Assembly: GCA_021234155.1 (NCBI GenBank)
Contig: JAJEKV010000278.1
Span: 250,001 to 314,000 of the forward strand
DNA length: 64,000 nt
Reading direction: 5' to 3'
Source: Isoetes taiwanensis
Lineage: Eukaryota; Streptophyta; Lycopodiopsida; Isoetales; Isoetaceae
Below the pieces are notes generated by a model. It saw only the letters and a list, made by a program, of their open reading frames with translations, made no database searches and had not been told where the DNA came from. The translations under genes and the position numbers were made by a program. Of this stretch, positions 22,907 through 32,026 are shown in pieces. Position 1 is the first letter of the stretch; each line of letters opens with the position of its first letter.

Positions 22907-23338
22907 CTACTCGAACGCCAATAGAGTATAATCCTCTCTAACTACCCCTTGCTTCTTATCATATTCTTTCCATGCCATGCTTAAGGCACCTGGAATCGGC
23001 CATGGAAGACTTGATGACTCGGTAAAACCACATTTTCTATTAAGCCACCAACTCTGCAACTCTAAGGCAATAGTAGGATTCTTTTGACTAAAACTGTCGA
23101 AGCATTCAATTTTTTAGCACACAAATTTCCTGAAGTGTTCATCCACAAACATTCCACCACCTATAGTTCCACTATTCATATTTATTTCTCGAACTTGTAG
23201 CGAGATATCATTGACTTTTTCATGTGATGCAAGGTCTATAGTTCCACCACCAATATCAACAACTAAGAACCTTTCGCCTTTTAAGTAAAGGCGTTTTTCT
23301 CTACGGGAATACATAGAAGCCGCTTCGGGTTCTAACAC
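22907..23338 (-). pseudogene. Hsp70-like (HSPA12-type) ATPase fragment
   Basis: The minus-strand frame reads EPEAASMY, FLVVDIGGGTIDL (the phosphate-2 motif of the actin/Hsp70 ATPase fold), then GTIGGGMFVDEHF. An in-frame TAA at 23114-23116 interrupts it. The frame then continues with PTIALELQSWWLNRKC and LPWPIPGALSMAWKEYD up to a TAG at 22907. The divergence from canonical Hsp70 (EPEAA in place of EPTAA) fits the HSPA12-like subfamily. Only the middle of the ATPase domain is present, so this is a fragment of a decayed or transposed gene. Confidence 0.65.
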
Positions 23339-23666
23339 CGCGGGGCGTGAGGATGTGGTCTAGCGCAAGGATCCCTACAATTTGCCCCTAAAACCATTCC
23401 AGCCTTTTCTCGCACACACTTCCATTTTCTCGCTTTATTTGCTCACTCCATATTGCAAAACCTTTGTGAGACACCATTTTACATGAGACTTTTGAAAATG
23501 GTTGCTGCCATACTTTTTCTTTTCGGTTAAGCCTATGGCAAACTCCGACATGGCTCTCAAATAGTCTCGTTATCAGCCTCTCAACCGTGATACACTGAAG
23601 GCAATTCCTTAGGATATTCCGAATTAAAAGAGCTTGAACTTGATGAAGAAGTATGACACGTTATTA

Positions 23667-23873
23667 TTAGCATCTATAACTGAAGCAATATCTCCAATGC
23701 TTTCCTTTTGCTGTTCTGTATTTTGCAGCTTCTTTGAGGTACTTAACATATGCAGACCATCCCCATTCCTTTAATTCCAAGGAGCCATCAGGTCCAGTCA
23801 GGGCATAGTACAAATTGGTCTGGGTTTTGCAATAAAACTTGCCAGAAGCAGCTTGCCTTAGAAGGCTTCCTAC
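23667..23873 (-). pseudogene. unassigned coding-like exon fragment
   Basis: A 68-residue open frame reads GKFYCKTQTNLYYALTG, DGSLELKEWGWSAYVKYL and KEAAKYRTAKG. Its composition and helix-like pattern look like real protein, but I do not recognise the family. The start is set only by the limit of similarity to protein-like composition. It could be one exon of a larger dead gene. Confidence 0.3.
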
Positions 23874-24635
23874 TCTGAAAGGCCCAAAGGCACAAAAGCC
23901 ATAGCCAAATATGCAGAATAACTTAAGGACCTAAAGCAAGCTATCTGTCTTTGCTTTTGCCTTCCTATTCTAAGAAGTATAGATCTACAGCAAATGCATG
24001 TTCTTGGGCCTATCCACAAACAAATGCATCGTGTCCACTGTTTCTGAAGCTAGATTATCGTTGCCAACAGAAAAATGAAATTAGTGAAGAAGAAGAACAA
24101 AGCCAAACATAAACCAAAATCTTACCTCACTGGCTCAGCTATGAAAATAAACCACCATCGATTTAAACATCTCCTTTGACTACCATAACCAGCATGCATA
24201 CCAGCCCGCATGACATAATCCTCTTTTGCAGAGCCATGAATAGAGATTCTGAGCGAGGAACAGAGATTTTGAGTGATGAACAAAGGTTTTGAGAGTTTCT
24301 CCTCCTGAATACCTACCTGCAAGCCGACACTGCAGAATCCTTTGCAGTCATATGCCATAGCTGCTATTGTGCAAGATCGAGCTTCCGGCACGTCCTTCTC
24401 TGCTTTAACGACTGATGTTCAGCATCAAAGTGAGCTCCAGATCCTGTGCCTACACCTAATGGGTCCATTGTTCCACCATCGCTGCCAAAATCCACCATAG
24501 CTGGGAGCTCAAAATGCCCCAACCATATTTTCCCGACAAAGAGAAGGCAGGCTACTCCACACAAACAATAACTTAAACTAAGAAAACTATCTTGAGTTCT
24601 AGCCTAATATAGCGACTCCAAGCCAAGCAGAGGAC

Positions 24636-25055
24636 TTAGCACAGAGGATGGCTATGGCGGCCGTTTGACGGGGAGAAGGCAACCACACCACAATACGAAA
24701 CGAAGGGCGAGATGATGCCCACGTGGCCTGATATAATCTCAGCCGCCCAATCTAGGGCGAGGTTCAAGACAGACATACACAATAATTTTATAATAAAGGA
24801 TAGCAAAATCGGATAAGGCACAGTGTCCTTGACACGTAGTTGCACTTTCTCTAGCTTATCCCATGTGTTCTTGCTAATCGCTGGACCCCAGACCTCTACC
24901 CCATATAGCAATACTGGTTCAACGAGTACTTTGAACAGGTGTGCTAAACGTGCCCAGTCACAGAGGTCTATTTTGTAGCAGCTATTCTGCATATCATACA
25001 GGGCTTTCCATCCTGCGCTGACCCTTCTTTCATATAAAGCATGATTTCATTAATT
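24636..25055 (-). pseudogene. LINE reverse transcriptase C-terminal fragment
   Basis: The frame gives LFKVLVEPVLLYGVEVWGPA and SKNTWDKLEKVQLRVKDTVP. This is the conserved region downstream of the RT catalytic domain in many non-LTR retrotransposons, where 'LLYGAEVWG' is a hallmark. Only this portion remains. The wording differs from the L1-like element at 17.8-22.2 kb, so it is a second LINE family. Confidence 0.7.
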
Positions 25056-25272
25056 GGAGAAAATAACGCAATTTTGAGAATTTTAAGCACACCTAATTTG
25101 CTCAAGCACAAATACTTTCACCTAGTTCTCGAGCCCAAGAAACATGAGGTAATTAACATACACATATACATACAAATTATGTGTTATACTTGTACGTGTA
25201 CATGATACTTGTAGAAGCCCAATAATGGCCCTACATTCTACACCAATAATTCACATCAATAATTTTACTCCA

Positions 25273-25280
25273 CTATAAAA
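25273..25280 (+). promoter_or_regulatory. TATA box of the 80-residue ORF
   Basis: CTATAAAA lies 36 bp before the leader and 43 bp upstream of the ATG at 25316, a good plant TATA context. The same element, CTATAAAA, is repeated at 25811-25818 before the damaged duplicate. Confidence 0.55.
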
Positions 25281-25315
25281 ACAGTTCGACTCGGGGTAGA
25301 GGTCATTCATCTTCC

Positions 25316-25558
25316 ATGGCTTCCTCGATGCCTCGTCCAGAGCACATCCGATCTTTCAAGTGCTACTTGAGCTACAACGATCTGAACGAATGCGCTAGAA
25401 ATGGTATTAATCTTGATCCATGGCTCCAATCTAAAGCTGATGGTCCTGCTAGTGCTTGCAAGAAGCTCATTCGTGTTGTGGTCCACATTTACTGGCTTCC
25501 TGATCAGGAGATCTATGAGCTGAATAGCATCACGAGCTTTGGTGTTGATGATGAGTGA
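25316..25558 (+). CDS. hypothetical 80-residue protein
   Basis: ATG at 25316 opens 80 codons (MASSMPRPEHIRSFKCYL ... FGVDDE). A TATA box and short leader precede it, so it may be a real short gene. There is no signal peptide, membrane segment or familiar domain; the protein is slightly acidic at the C-terminus, and a KKLIRVVVHIYWLP strand-like stretch sits in the middle. It could also be one exon of a longer gene or a captured fragment. A damaged tandem duplicate follows downstream. Confidence 0.4.
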   Translation: MASSMPRPEHIRSFKCYLSYNDLNECARNGINLDPWLQSKADGPASACKKLIRVVVHIYWLPDQEIYELNSITSFGVDDE

Positions 25559-25854
25559 ATCTGTATCTGCTATGGATGTAATAATGACATGAGTACCTAT
25601 GAACTATGTATTACACTCAATGTTATCAGTGACGACTACTGTATTTGTTTATGATATAGTAATAGTATGAGCACCTATGAACTATGTTTTAAAAGCATAC
25701 ACATATCCATACGAAAGATGTATTATACTTGTATATATACAACAATCTTATACACACGCAATAATGGCGGTAAGTCTACCCCAATAATTCACCTCAATAA
25801 TTCTTCTTCACTATAAAAGCTTCTCACTTCGGTGCTAAAGTTCATTCATCTCCC

Positions 25855-25956
25855 ATGGATTTTTTGCCTTCATCAGTTCACCACATCGAGGCGATCAAGT
25901 GCCCAGTCAACTCCAAACCCAATAAGGTCGATGCAGAGAGGGTCATCCCCAGCTAA
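25855..25956 (+). pseudogene. truncated duplicate of the 80-residue ORF
   Basis: After the duplicated TATA box and leader, an ATG opens only 33 codons before TAA. The early residues (HHIEAIKCPV) resemble EHIRSFKCYL of the upstream copy, then similarity is lost. Confidence 0.45.
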
Positions 25957-26395
25957 TCAACCAGATAGACCGAGTTAAACCTGCCATCCAGACTTTCCTC
26001 CAAGATCAATGATCTATTGGAATAGGCTACATAATCATATAAGCAATCATATCAGATACAAGCAGCCGAGCTGTAATAATCCCCAAAGAGGTGGATAAGA
26101 GCAATTGTAACTAGTGAAAAATATGAATTTCAAAAGTAATACCATTAGTGCATGAAAATAAAAAGAGGGAAAACAGAGCAGTACCAAGCCAGGTTCAGAG
26201 GAAGTTACCGCCAAAAGCAAACCAATAGAAGGGGAGAGTAGAACTCCGTACCGAATCCAATCAGAACTGAATGGCAGATCAGGCAAGCTTTAGTCAACAA
26301 AGGAAGGGGGGCACAAGGAGAACAACAGCTAGCAAACATGATCTCAGGGACTTCTTGGCATAGATGGATGTGCAGCTAGAAGCCAGAATATCGAG

Positions 26396-26810
26396 TTGGA
26401 TGCACTGAATGCCCTGGCAAAAATAACCAACCAGAATAAAGCAACGATATCCAACATTGAGGGCAAGGTGCAAGGAATAGAAAAAACAGGAGAACAATTG
26501 CAACAACGGATAGAGGAGATTGAGACGAAGAAAGAAAAAATCATGGAAAGGTTGGCCGCTCTAGAAAAGAAAAATATTGATTTAGATGCAGGGGAATCCT
26601 TTGAGAAGATAAATCCATATATTATGGAATTTGAAGAACATAATAGGATTAAGCGATATTAGATTGATAGGGATAGTGAAGAAACCTAATGAGGTGAGCC
26701 ACTCTGATCTTGTTGGTTGCCTAGACAGGCATCTTCTTCTTGATCCCTACCTGCGAAGAAAAGCTTTTTGAGATTCGTTGCCAAGGTCAATTAGGTGTTA
26801 TGATCCATCT
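26396..26810 (+). pseudogene. LINE ORF1-like coiled-coil fragment
   Basis: The frame from 26396 encodes an 88-residue charged heptad-rich coiled coil (IEKTGEQLQQRIEEIETKKE). It stops after EEHNRIKRY. One base over, the reading continues DIRLIGIVKKPNE and LVGCLDRHLLLDPYLRRK. A coiled coil followed by an 'R-N-N-I-R-I-x-G-I' strand is the layout of L1-type ORF1 RNA-binding proteins. No endonuclease or RT follows. Confidence 0.5.
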
Positions 26811-27086
26811 GATTTGGCTTCCCGAAGCGATGAGCTATGAGATATCGGGGATCACTACTACAGATCCCCGAAGATGAATGAATCACCTGTTCAACATGTT
26901 ATAGTGTAAGAGCTCTTGTGTTAAGATGAAAAATGCAAGACGCATCACCTATATAAGATGCAAGTTTGTTTAATTGATATATGATATAATAGTTATGTAG
27001 AAGAAAAGTTGTGTTGCTGAGTGGATGAATAATGCATATCTTACCTTAAATAGCCTCAAGTGTCCGCTTCATCTTCAGCATCTTCT

Positions 27087-28588
27087 TTAGCTAATAGTTC
27101 TTGAGTGGAGTCCTACACTTGTAGGGATCATTACTTGTGATGGCTTGTTCTTGACCAACCAACCATAGTCAACAGTTTTCAGATGTTGGTATCGCGGTGG
27201 GTCATTTGGATTTGGCCTCCACTTCTTCTCCCAGCAATCTTTGTACTGCTGGCTATAGGTGGTTCCTTTCCTCACCACTGGCTCCCACCAAGACACAAGC
27301 ACTTCCTCGTAATGTGGAAGAGTGGGATCCTGTATGGGCTCCTCTTCTGCATAGCCTAGCCATGTCGGACAAGCATCTCCAGGTCTAATAAGCAATAACA
27401 TACCTTTCTTTACATCCCGGTATGGGTCAAAACCTGCCGTAAGGGTTTCTAGGCTTATCCTTGCGTGTTCTACATAAGGTGGGGGTGCATCGTACTCATC
27501 AACCAACATGCTTTCTGGCTCAACCAGCACATCTTGCCTTGTGATAGGCCAGAAGTCCTTGATTTCTACAATGCTTGTGGGAACCGCACTTAGGACACGC
27601 GATTAGATCGACCCCATGAGTCAATAACTTCACTCATGTAAGCATTAGACCACGAGTTCTCACCTCCCCTAGAAATATGGGCCCAGTGCATCATATATTT
27701 TGCAATAGATGATCTTAATGCTCCAATGTCTTTTAAGCTACCATACGGCATCACCGTCTTTGGCGAGCCCCGAGGCATCATGGGCAAATCATTCTCGTCC
27801 GCTTTCCACATTCTAATACCTTTGTGAGGCAACCATTCTCGATGACCTGGCCTCATCTTGTAATACATTAAAGGCCATCCATCTCTCATACAGAACTTGA
27901 AAAGTAGGGGTTCCAAGTGACCAATCAATCGATCTTTTTTATCTGGGATGTACCCTTTCACAAAAGACTTCCAATCCGGAACCTCGGTCACTAGGTATGG
28001 TGCTGGTGCTTTGGTGCTGCATTCCCGAAAAAGCTGCATAACCTCGGCACAAGCCTGGCATCTCATAGACGTTCTTTCTGGCATTGGATACAACCTCATA
28101 ATTGTCACACCCAAGAACTCTTCTCCCAACTTCATGTCGGCGACTGCATGATTAGGATCTGTGAAAATTATTACGCCCGATGCATATGGTTGACCACAAC
28201 ACTCGTGCAACAACGAGCAAGTCTTCTCCATGAGTTCCTCTCTTGAAATACCTTCATGTCGAGGGCATGCCTCAGGCTCTGCATCTTTGTCTTCAATGCA
28301 CAACCAATTTATGCGTTTAACCTGTGCCGGTGGTGTGACTGCATTCTCTTCTGCAGTTTCTGGGTCTGAGATGTCATTGCTGGGCCAAAGAATAAATGAC
28401 CCCTTTGACTCTTCAAGTGTATCAATCTCAGGTTCAGGATAGGGCAACGGCAGATCTCCATTGAAAATACTTTCTAGCGACACGACCTTGAATCCCTCAG
28501 GCAGGGGCAAATTATGATTAGTAAAGCTGTGCACTTTGCCCTCGGCAACTTTAATGCCATTGTATGACATGCACTTTAGCTCCATCCT
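27087..28588 (-). CDS. uncharacterised protein of a candidate mobile element, one frameshift
   Basis: A 3' splice site (TTGTTGCAG, ending at 28588) is followed by an ATG at about 28586 (MELKCMSYNGIKVAEG). The frame is open to 27590. A single one-base shift there leads into a second open stretch ending at 27087, for about 500 residues in all. The first part has YASGVIIFTDPNHAVADMK, EFLGVTIMRLYPMPE and WKSFVKGYIPDKKDRLIGH; the C-terminal part has VKKGMLLLIRPGD, TWLGYAEEE and EVLVSWWEPV, like a small barrel or reader domain. No known family is certain. A Rossmann-like region similar to the methyltransferase-like core of the divergent gene is possible but weak. It is much better preserved than anything around it. 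Confidence 0.5.
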
Positions 28589-28619
28589 GCAACAATAACA
28601 TGAGAAAGTAGTGTTATAA

Positions 28620-28930
28620 ATCGCGGCCGCGATCCAGTGGACCAAATCTTAAGTCTGGAACAACAACAGGGGCATTCGACATGAGAGTACATATTACCTT
28701 AAATTTGCTCGATAAGATCGCCGCGGCGATTTTGGTGAGGTGAAACGTTTTGACCGATGGTGAGCCTTTGAATTGCTGTTTCAGGATAAAACATCAATGA
28801 ATCATGATAATATTCCCCTTCATAAAGAAACATGCATCTAAACATGCACCGAAATAGGGATCTAAACATGCATCTGAAGTGATTATGATCGGACAACTGA
28901 AGTGGCTAGACAAGATCGCCACCGCGATCT
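28620..28930. repeat. cluster of three GATCGC-type palindromes
   Basis: Perfect palindromes ATCGCGGCCGCGAT (28620-28633) and ATCGCCGCGGCGAT (28717-28730) are followed by AGATCGCCACCGCGATCT (28913-28930, 7-bp arms with a 4-base centre). The first lies about 30 bases upstream of the 3' splice site of the minus-strand gene. Confidence 0.8.
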
Positions 28931-29035
28931 TACAGAGATGAAACTATGTGACCAATGGTGAGCCTTTGAAATGCTGCTTCAGGATAAAACATCAATGAAT
29001 CATGCCAATGTCCCCCTACGTAAATAAATCAAATG
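28709..29035. repeat. tandem duplication, period about 198 bp
   Basis: GATAAGATCGCC... at 28711 and GACAAGATCGCC... at 28909 start two copies. These share GGTGAGCCTTTGAA, TTTCAGGATAAAACATCAAT and GAATCATG blocks for about 120 bp. Each copy begins with one of the palindromes. Confidence 0.75.
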
Positions 29036-29689
29036 AATGTGCCCTTAACAAATGATGTGGTAATTGGAGAAGTGTATAGCCAATTTTTGCATCAGGTGGG
29101 CAAACTACTCAATGTGTGCTTCAGATTCAATCGAGAACTCCACAGATTCAATAGAGAACTCCACAGATATGCATACCAAATAGATGCAAACCAAGGGGCA
29201 TCTTAACATGCATCTGAACATGCATCTACACATGCATCTGAACAGGCAAACTGAAAATTGGATCGAACAGGAAATACGCAGATATAGGAAATTGAATTGA
29301 ACCTTTCGAATCGAGCAAAAACTTCGCAAATCTGAGGTCGCCTGCTCCCCCAGGCACAGCGCCCACAAAACAACAAGCAGCGCCCACAATCGGGAACGGA
29401 GCGCCCATGGAATGAAGCGCCTATGAATAAGTTTCTCACTGTGTTCTGAATGCAAATTCAAAATGTATGAATTTGAATTCGAAAATGTTTGAATTTGAAC
29501 CGAAATGATTTATCGTCCTCCCCCTCGCATGAGTAATTATGGTTACGACATGGCATTATCTTGACGTTGACTGTTGGTCACACGTCAATGTCATCCCATT
29601 CTTACGCCCTCCTGCCGTCCGTCAGACATCTGTACGTCGTCATTTATGCAGATCTCAGTCATTAGTGCCAGGAAATAATGCCAGGAAAT

Positions 29690-29880
29690 ATTAATGCCCG
29701 TCGTTGTCAAGTCCATTCACTATTTACCCATAATGTTTACTTTACCGCGATCATTATCGCGCCCGTCGGTCATTAATACCGGCCCGGTCATTAATCGCCC
29801 GGCGATCCATAAATACCGTCGGTCATTAATGCGCTCGTAATTAATACCCGGCTGATCATTAATGCGCCCATCATTAATAC
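29690..29880. repeat. array of CATTAAT motifs in GC-rich spacers
   Basis: CATTAAT or ATTAAT recurs at about 29771, 29789, 29824, 29840, 29857 and 29872. The copies are separated by GGCCCG/GCGCCC-like spacers of about 10-28 bp. The array ends about 30 bp before the TATA box of the plus-strand gene, so it could be an enhancer-like element or a degenerate minisatellite. Confidence 0.55.
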
Positions 29881-29906
29881 CCGCGCCCGTCATAAATTCA
29901 ATCCCT

Positions 29907-29916
29907 ATATATAAAC
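29907..29916 (+). promoter_or_regulatory. TATA box of the ParB/methyltransferase-like gene
   Basis: CTATATATAAAC lies about 70 bp upstream of the ATG at 29987. It directly follows the CATTAAT array. Spacing to a start site in the CACTTTCTAG region is normal for a plant gene. Confidence 0.5.
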
Positions 29917-30015
29917 ACTTTCTAGAATTTCGAAAATTTTCACCGCCTCGATAGGAAGCCAGCGCTGCGTCAAGAATCGCGCCTTCATGGCTCGCCCGGC
30001 CAAGCCCTCAACAAG

Positions 30016-30480
30016 GTAATTTTCGCGCTTTCTTTTGGCGATCTTTGGAGTCGAGCACTTCATTACATAGTTTAAAGGGTAAACCCGCGCTTCGACGATC
30101 GCGACCTTGATCATACGAGCTTGGCCTCCAACAAATATAGCAAAGGCCTTGTTAGGAAGGATCGTGACGCGATCTCCTTTAGGAATTTTAGGGTGTAGAT
30201 AGGAGGCTGTCGTGCTTATCGGAAAATGCTTGGCGCTTTTGTTTAGTTCTAAATGGTTAGGTTGGCGCCATGTTAATATTTTATGGTTTATGGTTCTTGA
30301 ACCAATCGCGGCCAGCGCTTCCTTCTAGAAGAACCGTCAATAATGTTCTTGATTTGAATTTTCGCGTCCAATAGTATCAACTACCTATCTCCAAGTGCTT
30401 GGAGAAATCGTCGCGATTTTGTTTATCTCTTAGGTTGTCTATGCCCCGAATATTTTTTTGATACGCGTTTTTCTCTGCAG
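30016..30480 (+). other. putative intron 1 of the ParB/MTase-like gene
   Basis: A donor AAG|GTAATT and an acceptor TTCTCTGCAG bound 465 bp of non-coding DNA. Two further GATCG-type hairpins, GATCGTGACGCGATC (30160-30174) and AAATCGTCGCGATTT (30415-30429), lie inside. The phase joining ATG exon and exon 2 does not agree, so the start exon is tentative. Confidence 0.4.
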
Positions 30481-31611
30481 CTGGAGTTGTACCGTGGCCC
30501 CAACGTGGAGCCCATTCGCATAGTAACTCCGGGCCCTACCCGTAGGTGGTGCATAGAAATTGCAGCAGTGCTATACCTTGAACAAAAGGTGATCGAAGAA
30601 AGGATTTATGCCTATTTATAAGAAATGGCAAGGATATGGAATCGTCGAACAAATGGGTATTGTCATAGCCATGTGGGAGGGGACGAAGAACAACGCCCGG
30701 GGCCTTTTATCTCGCAGCTGTGGAAGACACACAACAGTTGGCATTTATTGAGTACATTTTATCTTGGCAAAGCTATGACCCGAATATGATGCTTTTGCAA
30801 GCAAGGCGAACAAACCTGCCGGTGGTGGGGGCACCAACTAGCGCAAAGGGCTTTGGGCTGGACCCTCCTTCTGATTCATTCATTAGCGCTGCCGGTATTA
30901 AAGGAAACAGGGATATCTTGGTAGGCTTGATGAAATGCATAAATGGCTTAGCCTCCGGACAAAAAAACCTACGTCACGTGCTATCAAGGCCACAAGAGAC
31001 AACAAGATGCCATGACGATGGATACCAAGCGTTGGTTGAAGCGGCAAAGAAAGAAAAGGGCGTCATCCCATTAGCTACAATAGGTGAATCATCCGCTCCA
31101 AGTCCCATGTTGAGCTCGAAGACCCCATTACACTGTTAACCCCATCGCTTACGCGTTTGATCCCACCGGCCCAAGATGATTATGCCGGACTGTTGATCCT
31201 CCAGTCCCGAAAAATCAGACCATTTAAAATAAGATTGCCATTGGGCAGTGTAGAACCCGCATCCACATCCACAACTCCTTCGGTCATCGGCCCGACACGA
31301 TGCGACATCATGCACGCTCTTCGTGGCCCGGATGACCACTAGGATTCCGATGCTTTAAAATTTAATCCAGAAGAAGAAAAGAAACTTGCTGAGCAGACAA
31401 CACTGAAACTGGAGCAATTTAAAAAGTTTTGTCCTATGGGTGTAAACTAGTTTATGACGGTCAGCATTTTTGATTGTGAATCTGCCCCGGCTAACATGAC
31501 GCACAGACTCCGTTCCAATGACCATGTGCACACGTTGGTCAAAAGCTTCAAAACATGTCCAATTGAAGTTCTGACACCTGCAGACTTGGTGCCTTTCGAT
31601 CCTATTACACG

Positions 31612-31677
31612 GTAAGTAGTTTCATTCTTTGCTTTTACGTTAAGTGTGGTGAAGGTGACACTTAATGCTCCATGCAG
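31612..31677 (+). other. 66-bp intron inside the ParB-like domain
   Basis: CG|GTAAGTAG at 31612 and CATGCAG| at 31677 bound a 66-bp segment. Removing it keeps the frame exactly (phase 2), from FDPITR to VTWSKPEDLVGKK. The spliced frame has one TAA three codons after the junction. It supports the ParB-like reading as a once-spliced eukaryotic gene. Confidence 0.6.
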
Positions 31678-32010
31678 AAAACATTAAGTAACTTGGTCAA
31701 AGCCAGAGGATCTGGTTGGAAAAAAATTTTATATTATTTCTGGAAACCACATCATCTTTGCTGCTCAGGTTCTCCTTTCAATGGTAGGAGAGATCGCTCA
31801 ACGTCTAGAGTTTGCTAAAGCCTATGCGAGGAGGAGGTCCAGGATCCTGAATGGAAATCTCACGGATAAAGAAATCAACTCCAACAGCTGAGAAATCAAC
31901 ACAAATCTTTTGGCTGCCCACCACAAGGCCCAACTGGAACAGCGATAACTTCGGCGTGGAAGGTATTTTTTTGCTACACTTTGCTTTATTTCGCTCCCAT
32001 AGCTTGAAAA

Positions 32011-32026
32011 GATCGCGGCCGCGATC
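32011..32026. repeat. GATCGC palindrome upstream of a 3' splice site
   Basis: GATCGCGGCCGCGATC is a perfect 16-bp palindrome. It lies 17 bp before CTTTTTCAG|GATTTC, a likely acceptor ending at 32043 in the plus-strand gene. The sequence directly after it (CTAAC) could be the branch point. Confidence 0.75.

Larger units (their letters stand above)
25159..25920 (+). repeat. tandem duplication (period 538 bp) of a short gene and its promoter
   Basis: The segment beginning with ACACATATACATACAAATTA (about 25159) recurs in diverged form from about 25697. The copies share the CAATAATGGC block, CAATAATTCAC, the TATA box (25273-25280 and 25811-25818), GTTCATTCATCT-like leader and an ATG in the same relative place. 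Similarity fades inside the coding region. Confidence 0.65.
28589..29906. promoter_or_regulatory. intergenic region between divergent genes, repeat-rich
   Basis: This region separates the minus-strand gene from the plus-strand gene. It holds three palindromes of the GATCGC...GCGATC type, a ~198-bp tandem duplication (28709 and 28909), two stretches of imperfect CATGCATCTGAA-like repeats (28800-28880, 29160-29250), and a GC/AT alternating array of CATTAAT motifs (29690-29880) directly upstream of a TATA box. It may be a shared regulatory region. Confidence 0.45.

Noticed and set aside
24122-24391. 89-codon minus-strand frame as part of a proteasome or other host gene
   Set aside because: A vague resemblance at the start does not continue and no catalytic or splice signals support it.
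29105-29461. Cys/Met/Arg-rich open frame on the minus strand
   Set aside because: It is the translation of imperfect CATGCATCTGAA repeats and has no protein-like character beyond the repeat.
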